Source of the DNA: Anaerolineaceae bacterium
Lineage (GTDB): Bacteria; Chloroflexota; Anaerolineae; Anaerolineales; Villigracilaceae
Assembly: GCA_003598975.1 (NCBI GenBank)
Contig: QZIJ01000014.1
Location: 1-39,914 of the forward strand
Reading direction: 5' to 3'
DNA length: 39,914 nt
Shown here: in pieces, positions 7,362 to 15,426 of the stretch
Layout: each line of letters starts with the position of its first letter
How positions within the stretch are numbered: the first letter of the stretch is position 1
Position numbers and translations under genes: made by a program
The notes under the pieces: model-generated
The model's input: only the letters and a program-made list of their open reading frames with translations
The model's database searches: none
Told to the model about the DNA's origin: nothing

Positions 7362-8900
7362 TTATCGCCAGCCTTGCGCGGCCAGCCTGCCGATCACGTG
7401 CATGAAGACTTCTACCACTTCAGGGTCGAAGTGCGTTCCCGATCCCGATCGGATGTATTCCAACGCCTGCTCCACAGCCCAGGCGGGGCGGTAGGGACGA
7501 TTGGAAGTCAGCGCGTCAAAAACATCCGCGACGGCAAAGATACGCGCTGCGATGGGAGTTTGCTCCCCGCGCAAACCGCGCGGGTAGCCGCTTCCGTCCC
7601 ATTTTTCATGATGACAGAAGGGAATGTCGAGGGCTGGACGAAGATAGGCAATCGAGGAGAGCATCTCCATGGCCAAGGCAGGATGCCGCCGCATGATTTT
7701 CCATTCATCCTCGGAGAGGGGACCCTCCTTGAGAAGAATGCTGTCGGGAATCCCCATCTTTCCAATATCGTGCAGGATGGCGCCGCGGCGAATATGGATT
7801 CGGTCCGATTCCTTGATTTGGAACTCCACGGCAAGGCGTTCGGTCATTTCTGTGACCCGCAGCGTGTGTCCCTCCGTATCCCTATCGCGCATATCGAGCG
7901 CTTTTGACCAACCCTCCAGGGTGGAATCGTAGGCAAGCATTAGTTCCAGGTTGGACCGTTGCAACTCGTTGAACAACATGGCGTTGTCAATCGCAATGGC
8001 GGCCTGCCCTCCCAGCGTCTCGAAGAAATCCAGCCATTCCCGATCGGCATGGAAAGGTGTCCGATGGAAACTTTCCATCACGCCTTTGATCACGCCTTTG
8101 GCGATCAACGGGACACAATAATAACTTGCAAAATCCTCTTTGGAAAATCTTGGGAAATCCAGCGGGTCTCCCTTATTACTTCGGAGATGTGGCACTTGAA
8201 TAATCTTCTTTTGCAGTGCCGCCATCCCTGCATACCCCTCCCCAATTCGCAGACTGGTATTCTGCATTGCGTTCGTGCGCAGTCCCCGGCCTGCGGCGTA
8301 TTTCAGCGTATTGGTGGACGATTCATGAACCAGCACCACTGCCGCATCCATTTTTATTTGAGACATCATTTGTTGGAGGATGATGTTGAGCGTCACCTGA
8401 AAATCCATGCCGCCTGAGATGGCAGAGTCGATGGTGCGTAACGCGAGGATTCGTTCCTGTTGACTGCGGCTATTCTCATTGGCGGAATTAATCCTCCCAT
8501 TTTCCATGAGAGCGAGAAAACGGTACGACCCGTTATTCAACCGTATGAAACGCCAGATAATGGGATGAGAACGCCCATCCTTCCCCTGGCTGTCAAGTGG
8601 GCTGGAGAAGGTGCGTGATTCCTCGATCTTTCGTGCGATGTGATCGAATTGAAGGCTGGCTTCATCTACAAAAATGATTTCAGTCGCTCTTTTCCCAAGC
8701 ACATCAGACGGGGCATAGCCCAGAATTTGCGCCGCCATCGGGTTCCAGAACTTGATCTGGAAATCGGCATCCATCAACATGCACCCATTCGGCATGGACT
8801 CGGCCAGCATCTCAAGATCGTCATCGGATGAAAACGGGAGGAATTGAGGCTGTCCTTGTGAAATTAAACCGGGCTGTTCAGTTTCATTGGATATGTTCAT
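7362..8900 (-). CDS. PAS-GAF-HD-GYP cyclic-di-GMP phosphodiesterase
   Basis: A predicted signalling enzyme that linearises cyclic di-GMP. The product has 512 residues with no membrane segment. A PAS domain (about 28-130, with FWNPMAAQILGY) is followed by a GAF domain (about 160-312) and a C-terminal HD-GYP domain (about 330-505). The catalytic H377-D378 in ILHDIGKMGIPD, the H430-H431-E432 triplet and the GSGYP signature (436-440) are intact, so activity is expected. The start at 8900 follows a 121-base spacer with strong RNA secondary structure. It is the last gene of a four-gene minus-strand run beginning with the giant regulator. The ligands of the PAS and GAF domains cannot be told from the sequence. 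Confidence 0.93.
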   Translation of the reverse strand: MNISNETEQPGLISQGQPQFLPFSSDDDLEMLAESMPNGCMLMDADFQIKFWNPMAAQILGYAPSDVLGKRATEIIFVDEASLQFDHIARKIEESRTFSSPLDSQGKDGRSHPIIWRFIRLNNGSYRFLALMENGRINSANENSRSQQERILALRTIDSAISGGMDFQVTLNIILQQMMSQIKMDAAVVLVHESSTNTLKYAAGRGLRTNAMQNTSLRIGEGYAGMAALQKKIIQVPHLRSNKGDPLDFPRFSKEDFASYYCVPLIAKGVIKGVMESFHRTPFHADREWLDFFETLGGQAAIAIDNAMLFNELQRSNLELMLAYDSTLEGWSKALDMRDRDTEGHTLRVTEMTERLAVEFQIKESDRIHIRRGAILHDIGKMGIPDSILLKEGPLSEDEWKIMRRHPALAMEMLSSIAYLRPALDIPFCHHEKWDGSGYPRGLRGEQTPIAARIFAVADVFDALTSNRPYRPAWAVEQALEYIRSGSGTHFDPEVVEVFMHVIGRLAAQGWR

Positions 8901-8901
8901 G

Positions 8902-9005
8902 GGTTCCCAAACGGACGCGGAGCGCAGTGTGTCCCTTCACACTGCGCCCCCTTCCCACCGCGTCTCCTTGTTGAAGCGCCGGATAGATCAGGGAACCGGA
9001 CGCTT
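8902..9005 (-). ncRNA. Structured spacer or leader upstream of the HD-GYP gene
   Basis: Several complementary segments nest here. GCGCAGTGTG/CACACTGCGC (8922-8931 with 8938-8947) is a perfect 10-bp stem with a 6-base loop. It is enclosed by GACGCGG/CCGCGTC (8915-8921 with 8958-8964) and by GGTTCCC/GGGAACC (8902-8908 with 8991-8997), the last abutting the start codon. A competing hairpin, AAGCG-CCGG with CCGG-CGCTT (8974-8982 with 8996-9005), overlaps the outer stem. There is no T tract, so it is not a simple terminator. It does not match the GEMM cyclic-di-GMP riboswitch that I know. Confidence 0.5.
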
Positions 9006-9021
9006 ACCATCATCCCGCCCC

Positions 9022-9276
9022 TCAAAAAGCGGCGATTGTTTTGACCAGGTCGGCGAGAGAGTGAGCGCGAACTGAAGTCAACCTTTCGCGTTCTTCATGG
9101 CTCAATTCGAATTTTTCTCCCAGGTAACCGCGTTGCAGGGCGGTCTCGGGGTCTTCCAGTAATATTTCACGAAACTGGCGACTCACCACCGCCGCCGCGA
9201 ACACGTGGCCGAGCCCATTTTGCAGACCGGGAGACTGGACCCGATACTTGGACGAAAATTGCTGGCTGGCAAGCAT
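9022..9276 (-). CDS. Small NHLP-clan-like protein (Os1348-type)
   Basis: An 84-residue protein starting at 9276 with GGAGAG just upstream; the longer frame has no separate support. The middle reads FREILLEDPETALQRGY, then LSHEERERLTSVRAHSLADL, a pattern I associate with the nitrile-hydratase-leader-like (NHLP) Os1348 group. Those are helical domains related to leaders of ribosomally made peptides, but this protein has no cysteine and no clear core peptide or GG cleavage site. It lies 23 bases after a 45-residue membrane peptide and is probably co-transcribed with it. Family assignment rests on pattern recognition only; the function is unknown. Confidence 0.6.
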   Translation of the reverse strand: MLASQQFSSKYRVQSPGLQNGLGHVFAAAVVSRQFREILLEDPETALQRGYLGEKFELSHEERERLTSVRAHSLADLVKTIAAF

Positions 9277-9299
9277 TTCATCTCTCCAACATGGATTGG

Positions 9300-9437
9300 C
9301 TAGCGGCCTGTGCCGCCGCCGGTTTCGGGGGAGGCGATCTGCGCCAGGAAAATCATCAGCGCAAACAACGCACTCGCGGACAGGTAGTGCTGCACTTTGA
9401 CAGCGAGCAGGGAAAAGCGTTCGATGGTCACTTTCAT
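9300..9437 (-). CDS. 45-residue single-span membrane peptide
   Basis: A short gene with a strong AAAGGAAG ribosome-binding site eight bases before the ATG. The peptide has a positively charged N-terminus (MKVTIERF), one hydrophobic helix over about residues 19-34 and a polar, glycine-rich tail ending ETGGGTGR. It could be a small membrane protein, a signal peptide precursor or a holin-like peptide. No family is recognised. It is followed at 23 bases by the NHLP-like gene and preceded, after a terminator and a direct repeat, by the giant regulator. Good translation signals and operon position support that it is real. Confidence 0.6.
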   Translation of the reverse strand: MKVTIERFSLLAVKVQHYLSASALFALMIFLAQIASPETGGGTGR

Positions 9438-9482
9438 TTCTTACTTCCTTTCTGTATGTGGAACATGGTTCACGTTGCCCTA

Positions 9483-9520
9483 ACAATACAATTCCCCAGG
9501 CTTCAAAACAGGCTTCAAAA
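9483..9520 (-). promoter_or_regulatory. Direct-repeat operator and -10 box before the peptide operon
   Basis: Read on the minus strand, TTTTGAAGCCT occurs twice in a row with a 12-base period (9520-9510 and 9508-9498), nine bases upstream of TATTGT (9488-9483). SARP-family activators bind direct heptamer repeats about one helical turn apart, next to the -10. The adjacent regulator has a SARP-like C-terminus. Confidence 0.45.
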
Positions 9521-9523
9521 GAT

Positions 9524-9550
9524 TAAAAAAAACAGCCCCGCGAGGGGCTG
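9524..9550 (-). terminator. Terminator of the giant regulator gene
   Basis: CAGCCCC/GGGGCTG with a GCGA loop, followed on the minus strand by a run of T. It lies 19 bases after the stop codon. Confidence 0.85.
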
Positions 9551-9568
9551 GTGGGAAAGTTCAACGTA

Positions 9569-12500
9569 TCAGCCGATCAACCGGCGGTAGAGGGTTTCGG
9601 TCTCCTCCGTTGGGGGGAGATTGAACAGGCGCTGTGATTCCTCCCTGCACGCCTGATATTGGCGGACGATCGCCGCCCGGTCACCGCGGAAGGCGTGAGC
9701 GTGCATGGCCAGTTGATGGGCAGGTTCGCAGGTCGGATCCAGTTCGAGGGCGCGCTGGCAGGTTTCCAGTGTTTTTTCCGCATTGTCGTGTTTCCAATGC
9801 AATTCTGCCAGCGCAATGGCGGCCTCCAGAAAAACCCGATGGATATGCTCGCGATCCAGAATTGCCCAGGAAGCGTTAACGTCAGCCAGATACTCGCCTT
9901 TGAACAGACGCACCGCCTTTTCGTAATTTTCGATGCGCTCTGCGTCCGTTTTGGCGGCGCGGGCCCAGGTCAGGTATGTTTCGAAATCGTCCAGGTCATA
10001 ATCGTAATCGAGGGAACGGTTGAATTGATAGTATTCACCGTCGAGCAGGATGATGTCGGGGCTGATTGTGCGTCGCAGGCGGTACAGTTCATTTTTGAAA
10101 CGTTGTTTGATACGGTTCGGGTCGTCCATGTCCAGCCATAACGCCTCCGCCACCTGCTCTTTCGTCAAAGGCTTTCGAGAGTTCAGGAAGAAAAAGAATA
10201 ATTCGCGTACCGACTGGGTCGGCCACTCTGCCGTGTGTGTATTGACAATTACTTTTGTCCAGCCGAACGATTGAATGCTCAGCCGCGGCGCGGAGAGGCC
10301 GACCGTTTGCGGGATGCGGCGCAGGTCGCGACGCAGGGACGGAAGATGCGCCTCGAGGCGGTCGGCCCGTTGAAAGAGCGGCGCCGCGGACTTTTCGAGG
10401 GACGCGTCCTTGCGGAGCGTTCCCAGCCAGGGACGCGCCAAACGGACGGCCGTCACCAACGCATGTGGGGCGGTTCTGCCTCCCGCCAACAGGTGTTTGA
10501 ACACGCCGCGGGCATCGTTTTCCCTGCCCGCCGAGGAGAGCGCCGCGGCCAGCCACACGCGTCCCCAGATGGTTTCCAGTTCGCGGCCATCCTCGGCAAA
10601 CGATCGTTCTGCTTTGTCCAGGGTTTCTACCGCAGTCTCGGAATCTTTTTTTGCCAACGCCAGCCGGCCGCGTTGCAGATACCATAAAGCCAGTTCATAT
10701 TGCGAGCCCCCCGCTTCGATGGATGGGAATATTTCTTCGAGCCATCGCCCGGCCTGGTCCAGGTTCCCCTGCATGAGAGACAGGACGGCCTGCGCCAGCG
10801 GGAGGTAATTGAGCAGGAAGCGGTCCTCGATGTCTTGCGCGATGGAACCTGCCTGTTCAAACGATTGGCGGGCCGCCTCATATTCTCCGAGTTCGGCGTA
10901 TAACTCCCCCATTCCAATGGCAATGGTCGCCTCGGTTTGCAGGTACCGGCAGCGGTTGGCGCAGTTCAAACCTTCCCGGAAGGAGAGGATTGCTTTTTCG
11001 TATTCGCCCATGATATTGTGATACAGAAAGCCCAGGTTATTGAGGGCGTTTGCCTGCCATGCCAGATTCCCCTCCCTGCGCCAGATTTCCAGCGCCTGAA
11101 GATACGATTTTTCAGCCGCTTCATAATTTCCGATGGCGCGATGGGCCATTCCGCAATTCAATAAAAGGATCGGGATGCTGTCGGTCTCACTCAGGTGCGT
11201 ATAAAGCGCCAGGGACCGCTCGAAGCATTCCACGGCATGACGCGTGCGCCCAAGCCGAAGCAGGGCCAGCCCTTTGAGCCTCTGCGCTTCGGCGTGATCG
11301 AGTTGCAGTTCCGGGTTTTCCTCGGTCAACGACAACGCCTCTTCCGCGTCTCGCAGGGAAGCGTTGTAATTACCGAGGTTATATTGTGCCATGGCGCGGC
11401 GGACCAGGGTCAGGACAAGGCCGGGCGTCTCCGCACGGGACCGATAAATGGACTCGGCCCGATCGAGCAGGGACTGCGCCTCGCGGTAATTTCCGCGCAG
11501 GTAACCGATGCCGCCGCGCAGGGAGAGCAGTCCCGCGCGGGAATTGGACAGTGCCGGGGGCAGGGCGTTCAGCCAATCGGTCAGGGTGAGAACCGCCCGC
11601 CTCAGCATGGTGGGCCCGGCGCGTTCGATCAACCCGGCCAGCAGGTCGGAATCATCGAACTGGCGGCAGATGTGATAAGCACGTTCCCATTCGCCGCGCG
11701 CCTCGTATGCGCTGACCAGGCGCGATTGAATGATGGGAATCTGCGCGGGGTGTTCCTTCTGCAAACGAACGCGCAGAAATTCACGGAAGAGGTGGTGGTA
11801 ACGCAACCAGCGGCCATCTGAACCGACCGGTAAAACGAAGAGGTTGTTCTCCAGGACAAATCCCAACAGGCTGGACCAATTCAACGGTTCGGGGAACAGA
11901 TCCGCCAGCACGGAGCGGCACAAGTCCGCATCGAACTCCTCGAAAAGGGAGGTGTAAAGCAGGATGGAACGCACTTCGGTCGGTTGTTTGGAAAGCGCCT
12001 GCTCATCGAAATATTGATCGAGGTCCAACCCGGCGGCGCGCGCCACGCGGATGCGGTCTGTCAGCCCGCTGGAAAATTTCGCCAGTTGCAGGCCGGTGAT
12101 CCAGCCTTCGCTCTGCTCCGCCAGTTCGCGGGCGGATGCCTCCGTGAGTTCCTTGCCGTAGTTCTGGGCAAACAACGACTGGATCTCTTCCGGGCGAAAC
12201 GCCAGTTCCGCAAAGTCGAGCCCCTCCACTTGCTCGTCTGCGATCATGCGCGGCAGGTCGGGCAGGTGTGTTAGACGCCGGGAGGAAAGCACCAGGTGGC
12301 AACTTTCATCCGCGAGTTTTACGAAACGGCTGAGAAACCCCCGGATGACTTCGACATCCTCCACGAGGTGATAATCATCCAGAACGAGGATGAAATGTTC
12401 GCGGATCGTATCGTAAATCTCATTGGTCAGGGTGACAATGAGCGACTCGATGTTTTCGTCCAGCGAAACGAGGGGGGTGAGCGCCGCCACGGTCTCTGCC

Positions 12501-12793
12501 CCAAAGGTTGGGAAGCGTTCGGCCAGCGCGGCGATGAAATAGGTGATGAAACGTTGGGGATCGCGGTCGAGTTCATCCAGCGCGAGCCAGCAGACCGGCA
12601 ATTCGCACCGGCTGGAAAAATCCACCAACAGGGATGTCTTGCCATACCCGGCGGGCGCCGTGATCAGGATGAGTTTCTTGTCGAGGAATTGGTTCAGAAG
12701 GTTAAGCAGGCGCGGCCGCGCAAGCAGGTGCTCGCGCCGGCGCGGCAGGCTGACCTTGGTGTGACTGAGTGGGAATGGCGCAGAAGACTTCAT
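9569..12793 (-). CDS. Giant MalT/AfsR-like ATPase-TPR regulator with SARP-type C-terminus
   Basis: A 1074-residue transcription regulator. The N-terminus has a MalT-type NTPase domain with Walker A APAGYGKTS (46-54) and Walker B FILVLDD (134-140). A long array of TPR-like helical repeats (about 350-800) follows, probably a ligand- or partner-sensing scaffold. The last 240 residues form an OmpR-like winged helix (about 833-925) and a bacterial transcriptional activation domain (about 930-1074), as in SARP/AfsR proteins. In MalT itself the DNA-binding domain is a LuxR helix-turn-helix, so this is the SARP variant common in Chloroflexota. It probably oligomerises on ATP and inducer binding. The likely target is the peptide operon immediately downstream, which has a direct repeat before its -10. 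Confidence 0.92.
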   Translation of the reverse strand: MKSSAPFPLSHTKVSLPRRREHLLARPRLLNLLNQFLDKKLILITAPAGYGKTSLLVDFSSRCELPVCWLALDELDRDPQRFITYFIAALAERFPTFGAETVAALTPLVSLDENIESLIVTLTNEIYDTIREHFILVLDDYHLVEDVEVIRGFLSRFVKLADESCHLVLSSRRLTHLPDLPRMIADEQVEGLDFAELAFRPEEIQSLFAQNYGKELTEASARELAEQSEGWITGLQLAKFSSGLTDRIRVARAAGLDLDQYFDEQALSKQPTEVRSILLYTSLFEEFDADLCRSVLADLFPEPLNWSSLLGFVLENNLFVLPVGSDGRWLRYHHLFREFLRVRLQKEHPAQIPIIQSRLVSAYEARGEWERAYHICRQFDDSDLLAGLIERAGPTMLRRAVLTLTDWLNALPPALSNSRAGLLSLRGGIGYLRGNYREAQSLLDRAESIYRSRAETPGLVLTLVRRAMAQYNLGNYNASLRDAEEALSLTEENPELQLDHAEAQRLKGLALLRLGRTRHAVECFERSLALYTHLSETDSIPILLLNCGMAHRAIGNYEAAEKSYLQALEIWRREGNLAWQANALNNLGFLYHNIMGEYEKAILSFREGLNCANRCRYLQTEATIAIGMGELYAELGEYEAARQSFEQAGSIAQDIEDRFLLNYLPLAQAVLSLMQGNLDQAGRWLEEIFPSIEAGGSQYELALWYLQRGRLALAKKDSETAVETLDKAERSFAEDGRELETIWGRVWLAAALSSAGRENDARGVFKHLLAGGRTAPHALVTAVRLARPWLGTLRKDASLEKSAAPLFQRADRLEAHLPSLRRDLRRIPQTVGLSAPRLSIQSFGWTKVIVNTHTAEWPTQSVRELFFFFLNSRKPLTKEQVAEALWLDMDDPNRIKQRFKNELYRLRRTISPDIILLDGEYYQFNRSLDYDYDLDDFETYLTWARAAKTDAERIENYEKAVRLFKGEYLADVNASWAILDREHIHRVFLEAAIALAELHWKHDNAEKTLETCQRALELDPTCEPAHQLAMHAHAFRGDRAAIVRQYQACREESQRLFNLPPTEETETLYRRLIG

Positions 12794-12894
12794 GCCTGTT
12801 CTCAGTTCGAAACACGCAACGACGAACTAACAAATTTGAAAGCCCTGTTATTCTACCCCAAGCGCGCCAACAGGACAGAAATTTTCGGTTTGGG

Positions 12895-13671
12895 TCAAGG
12901 CTGGTCCAGCACCTCGAGCATCTTTCCATGCAGAGACGGCCCAGCCGCCAGAACAGACGGGGGCGGCGAGAGATAATCGTCACCGCCCTGCAAATTGGTG
13001 ACGCGTGCCCCGGCTTCCTCGGCGATCAGCCCGCCCGCGGCCAGGTCCCAGGGCTGGAGTGAAAGTTCCCAATAGCCATCGAAGCGCCCCGCAGCCACGT
13101 AACAAATATCCAGCGCGGCTGAACCCAGCCTGCGGACTCCCTGCGTCATGCGCGCGAACCGTCCGAAGTATTCGAGATTGTTGACCTTGGCCGTCCACGT
13201 GTTGTACGGAAATCCCGTCACAAGCAGGGCTTGACGAAGTTCCGCCACGCGCGTGACTTGGAGCGGGCGCGCGTTCATTTGGGCGCCGCGGCCCCTCTCC
13301 GCGCTGAACATCTCGTCGCGCATCGGGTCGTAGACCGCGGCCAGGCGCGTCTGTCCCTCCCACGCGCAGGCGATGGACATACAAAAGATCGGCACGCCGT
13401 GCGCGTAATTCACCGTGCCATCGAGCGGATCAATATACCAGGTGAGTTCACCGCTTCCGCTTTCGCCGCTCTCCTCCGCGACGAAGCGGCTCGAAGGCCA
13501 GCGGCACTGAATCTCTTCGAGCAGAAATTTTTCCGATTTGTGGTCAATTTCGGTGACGAGGTCAATCACGCCTTTGAGTTGCACATCGTGATCGGTTTCG
13601 TAGCCATCGTACAAAATTTTCCCCGCCGCGCGGGCGAGGGATTCGAGATCAGAAAGAGTAGGTTGATTCAT
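12895..13671 (-). CDS. suhB: Inositol monophosphatase family protein
   Basis: A magnesium-dependent sugar-phosphate phosphatase of the SuhB/IMPase fold; the substrate could be inositol-1-phosphate, histidinol phosphate or another sugar phosphate. The product is 258 residues. Metal ligands are visible in AEES (65-68), D81-P-L-D84-G-T and WDLAAGGLI near the C-terminus. AAGG before ATG 13671 is a fair ribosome-binding site. It lies between the regulator (100 bases downstream) and a spacer with three TTCGGG hairpins. The symbol is by family; exact specificity is not resolved. Confidence 0.88.
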   Translation of the reverse strand: MNQPTLSDLESLARAAGKILYDGYETDHDVQLKGVIDLVTEIDHKSEKFLLEEIQCRWPSSRFVAEESGESGSGELTWYIDPLDGTVNYAHGVPIFCMSIACAWEGQTRLAAVYDPMRDEMFSAERGRGAQMNARPLQVTRVAELRQALLVTGFPYNTWTAKVNNLEYFGRFARMTQGVRRLGSAALDICYVAAGRFDGYWELSLQPWDLAAGGLIAEEAGARVTNLQGGDDYLSPPPSVLAAGPSLHGKMLEVLDQP

Positions 13672-13690
13672 AAATTCCTTTTTCCATCAA

Positions 13691-13785
13691 CCCCGAAGGG
13701 GTGTTAGATGGTCGAGGCTATGCCATCCCTTCGGGATTGGATTGCCGCGCACATGTCATTTACAATCATTTCATCCCTTCGGGAT
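13691..13785. repeat. Three short CCC-GGG hairpin repeats
   Basis: CCCCGAAGGGG at 13691-13701 is followed by two identical ATCCCTTCGGGAT units at 13725-13737 and 13773-13785, 48 bases apart and sharing flanks. Each can form a small stable hairpin. They lie between suhB and arginase (both minus strand) and may end arginase transcription. They are too few, with an irregular spacer, to be a CRISPR array. Confidence 0.6.
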
Positions 13786-13787
13786 TT

Positions 13788-14696
13788 TTACGCGCCATCG
13801 CCATTCCACACGCGGCGTCCAAGCTCAGAGAGCGCGAAATCCACCGCGAGAATGGCGGTCTGATTCTGCACGTCGAGGATGGGATTCACTTCGACCAAAT
13901 CCATGCCAAGGAGTTTACCCGTCTCCGCGACCAGCTCGCAGACGAGATGCCCCTCGCGCTGGGTGAGTCCCGCAGGGACGGGCGTCCCCACGCCCGGCGC
14001 GTGACGCGGATCAAGCGCGTCCATGTCGAACGAGAGGTAGATGCCATCCACGTCTCGGCTGACGCGTTCGATGGCTTTCATCACGGTCTGGTACATGCCG
14101 TGACGGTCGATCTGTTCCATGCTTTGCACCATCACGCCCGCTTCGCGCAGGTTGGTCTTTTCGCCCGGGTCGAGGTCCCGCGCACCGATGACCGCGATCC
14201 GCCGCGGGTCCACGACAGGAACCGTCTCGTCCCAGAGCTGGACGAGGCGACGGTCACCGAATCCTGCAATGGCCGCGAGAGGCATCCCGTGGATGTTGCC
14301 AGAGGGAGTCGTCGCGGGCGTGTTGAAGTCAGCGTGAGCGTCCACCCAGATAACACCGAGTTTCTTGTGTTTGGCCGCGCCACGAATGGACGCGAACGCC
14401 AGGCTGTGATCGCCGCCGAGGACGAGGGGGAAATGCCCCGCCTGCGCGCTGGTGGAGACCGCGCCCGCCACGCGGCGTCCCATCGGAACGATGCAGTCAA
14501 TGTATTTTAATTTTGGCTCGGAGATGGAACACATCTCCGCGATGGCAACTTCAACGTTGCCCTTGTCATCAACGGTGTAGCCCAGGTCTTCGAGCTTGTT
14601 TTGCAGGTGGGCGTAGCGGATGGCGCTGGGGCCCATATCCACGCCGCGTCGATCCGCTCCGAGATCGACGGGAACGCCGATAATGTCTATTTGCAT
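13788..14696 (-). CDS. rocF: Arginase
   Basis: Hydrolyses L-arginine to ornithine and urea in the cytoplasm using a binuclear manganese centre. The product is 302 residues. The metal ligands are all present: GGDH (94-97), the D119-A-H121-A-D123 cluster, and D224/D226 in SFDMDALDP. The arginase substrate-binding motif SGNIHGMPL (132-140) favours arginase over agmatinase. AGGAG precedes the ATG. Downstream hairpin repeats may terminate it. The spacer to the next minus-strand gene upstream holds a palindromic repeat, so it is probably transcribed on its own. Confidence 0.92.
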   Translation of the reverse strand: MQIDIIGVPVDLGADRRGVDMGPSAIRYAHLQNKLEDLGYTVDDKGNVEVAIAEMCSISEPKLKYIDCIVPMGRRVAGAVSTSAQAGHFPLVLGGDHSLAFASIRGAAKHKKLGVIWVDAHADFNTPATTPSGNIHGMPLAAIAGFGDRRLVQLWDETVPVVDPRRIAVIGARDLDPGEKTNLREAGVMVQSMEQIDRHGMYQTVMKAIERVSRDVDGIYLSFDMDALDPRHAPGVGTPVPAGLTQREGHLVCELVAETGKLLGMDLVEVNPILDVQNQTAILAVDFALSELGRRVWNGDGA

Positions 14697-14714
14697 TTTC
14701 GCTCCTATTTTAAT

Positions 14715-14793
14715 TCACCGCTAAGGCCGCGAAGAGCGCGAAGATTTATTGCTTTTTCTTTGCGTTCTTCGCGTGCTTTGCGGTTAATAAAAT
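14715..14793. repeat. Palindromic intergenic repeat, copy 1
   Basis: The left arm (ACCGCTAAG, CGCGAAGA, CGCGAAGA) and the right arm (TCTTTGCG, TCTTCGCG, CTTTGCGGT) are inverted copies over about 28 bases with few mismatches. A second copy is at 30333-30411. It resembles a dispersed non-coding element found between genes rather than a gene-specific signal. Confidence 0.65.
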
Positions 14794-15426
14794 TCACCGC
14801 TTTCCATTCCACTCATCAATCAACCGTTCAAAAAACTCATCGAGATATTTTAGACGTTCCTCCGCAATCGCGCGTGCGGTGACGGTGAACATGCGCTCGC
14901 GGACTTTGCGAAGTTTGAAGAGATGCTCGTGATATGCGCTGTGCGCTTCGCCCTCGACCTCTTTGCCGGTCTCCAAAAACTGACGCGAGGGAGGCTCGTA
15001 CCACGGCGTGCCTGCCAGCGTGGCATAGCCGATGACGCGCGCCACGCCAATCGCGCCCAACACATCGAGTTTGTCCGCGTCGAAGAGGATCTTCGCTTCG
15101 AGCGATTCGGGCTTCTCGGTGCCGCGGTAACGGTGCGCGCGGATGCAATGTTGGACGGCCGCGATTCGTCCCGCGTCCCAGCCCTCGGACGTGAGGACTT
15201 GCGCGGCAAATTCTGCGGAGGCATGGTGATGGTCCGCGCGGGATTCGTGTCCGGGCGTGGCTCCCTCCGCATCGTGGAGCAACGCGGCAGCGCGGACAAT
15301 GTCCACATCCGCGCCCTCGGCCTCGGCGAGACGTTCCGCCATCCGATAGACGCGCAGGACGTGGTCGAAATCGTGGACGGGGTCAGAGTCAACATACCAG
15401 GCGCGGGCTTGTTCGATGGTGGGCAT
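14794..15426 (-). CDS. HD-domain phosphohydrolase
   Basis: A 210-residue member of the HD superfamily of metal-dependent phosphohydrolases. ATG 15426 is chosen because it overlaps the stop of the upstream gene (TGATG) and has AAGGA at the right distance. Family residues are H22 in FDHVLRVYRM, H51-D52 in ALLHDAEG, the ADHHHAS segment and FDADKLD near residue 125. This is the arrangement of the YedJ/uncharacterised single-domain HD group, which acts on nucleotides or other phosphate esters. The substrate is unknown. It is translationally coupled to the flippase-like membrane protein, which may hint at a lipid- or sugar-phosphate substrate, but that is speculation. Confidence 0.85.
   Translation of the reverse strand: MPTIEQARAWYVDSDPVHDFDHVLRVYRMAERLAEAEGADVDIVRAAALLHDAEGATPGHESRADHHHASAEFAAQVLTSEGWDAGRIAAVQHCIRAHRYRGTEKPESLEAKILFDADKLDVLGAIGVARVIGYATLAGTPWYEPPSRQFLETGKEVEGEAHSAYHEHLFKLRKVRERMFTVTARAIAEERLKYLDEFFERLIDEWNGKR

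Noticed and set aside
7131..7907. Plus-strand frame starting before tRNA-Lys
   Set aside because: It runs through the tRNA, two terminators and the opposite strand of the HD-GYP domain.
8902..9005. GEMM cyclic-di-GMP riboswitch upstream of the HD-GYP gene
   Set aside because: The conserved bases and tetraloop/receptor of the known class are not found; only the stems are supported.
12296..12976. Plus-strand frame opposite the giant regulator start
   Set aside because: It overlaps the Walker motifs of the real gene on the minus strand and shows no protein-like pattern.
13691..13785. CRISPR array from repeated CCC-TTCGGG units
   Set aside because: Only two identical 13-base units plus one variant, no uniform repeat length, no cas genes; they are hairpins.
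13701..14510. Plus-strand frame opposite arginase
   Set aside because: The arginase metal motifs are on the minus strand; the plus frame is a shadow.
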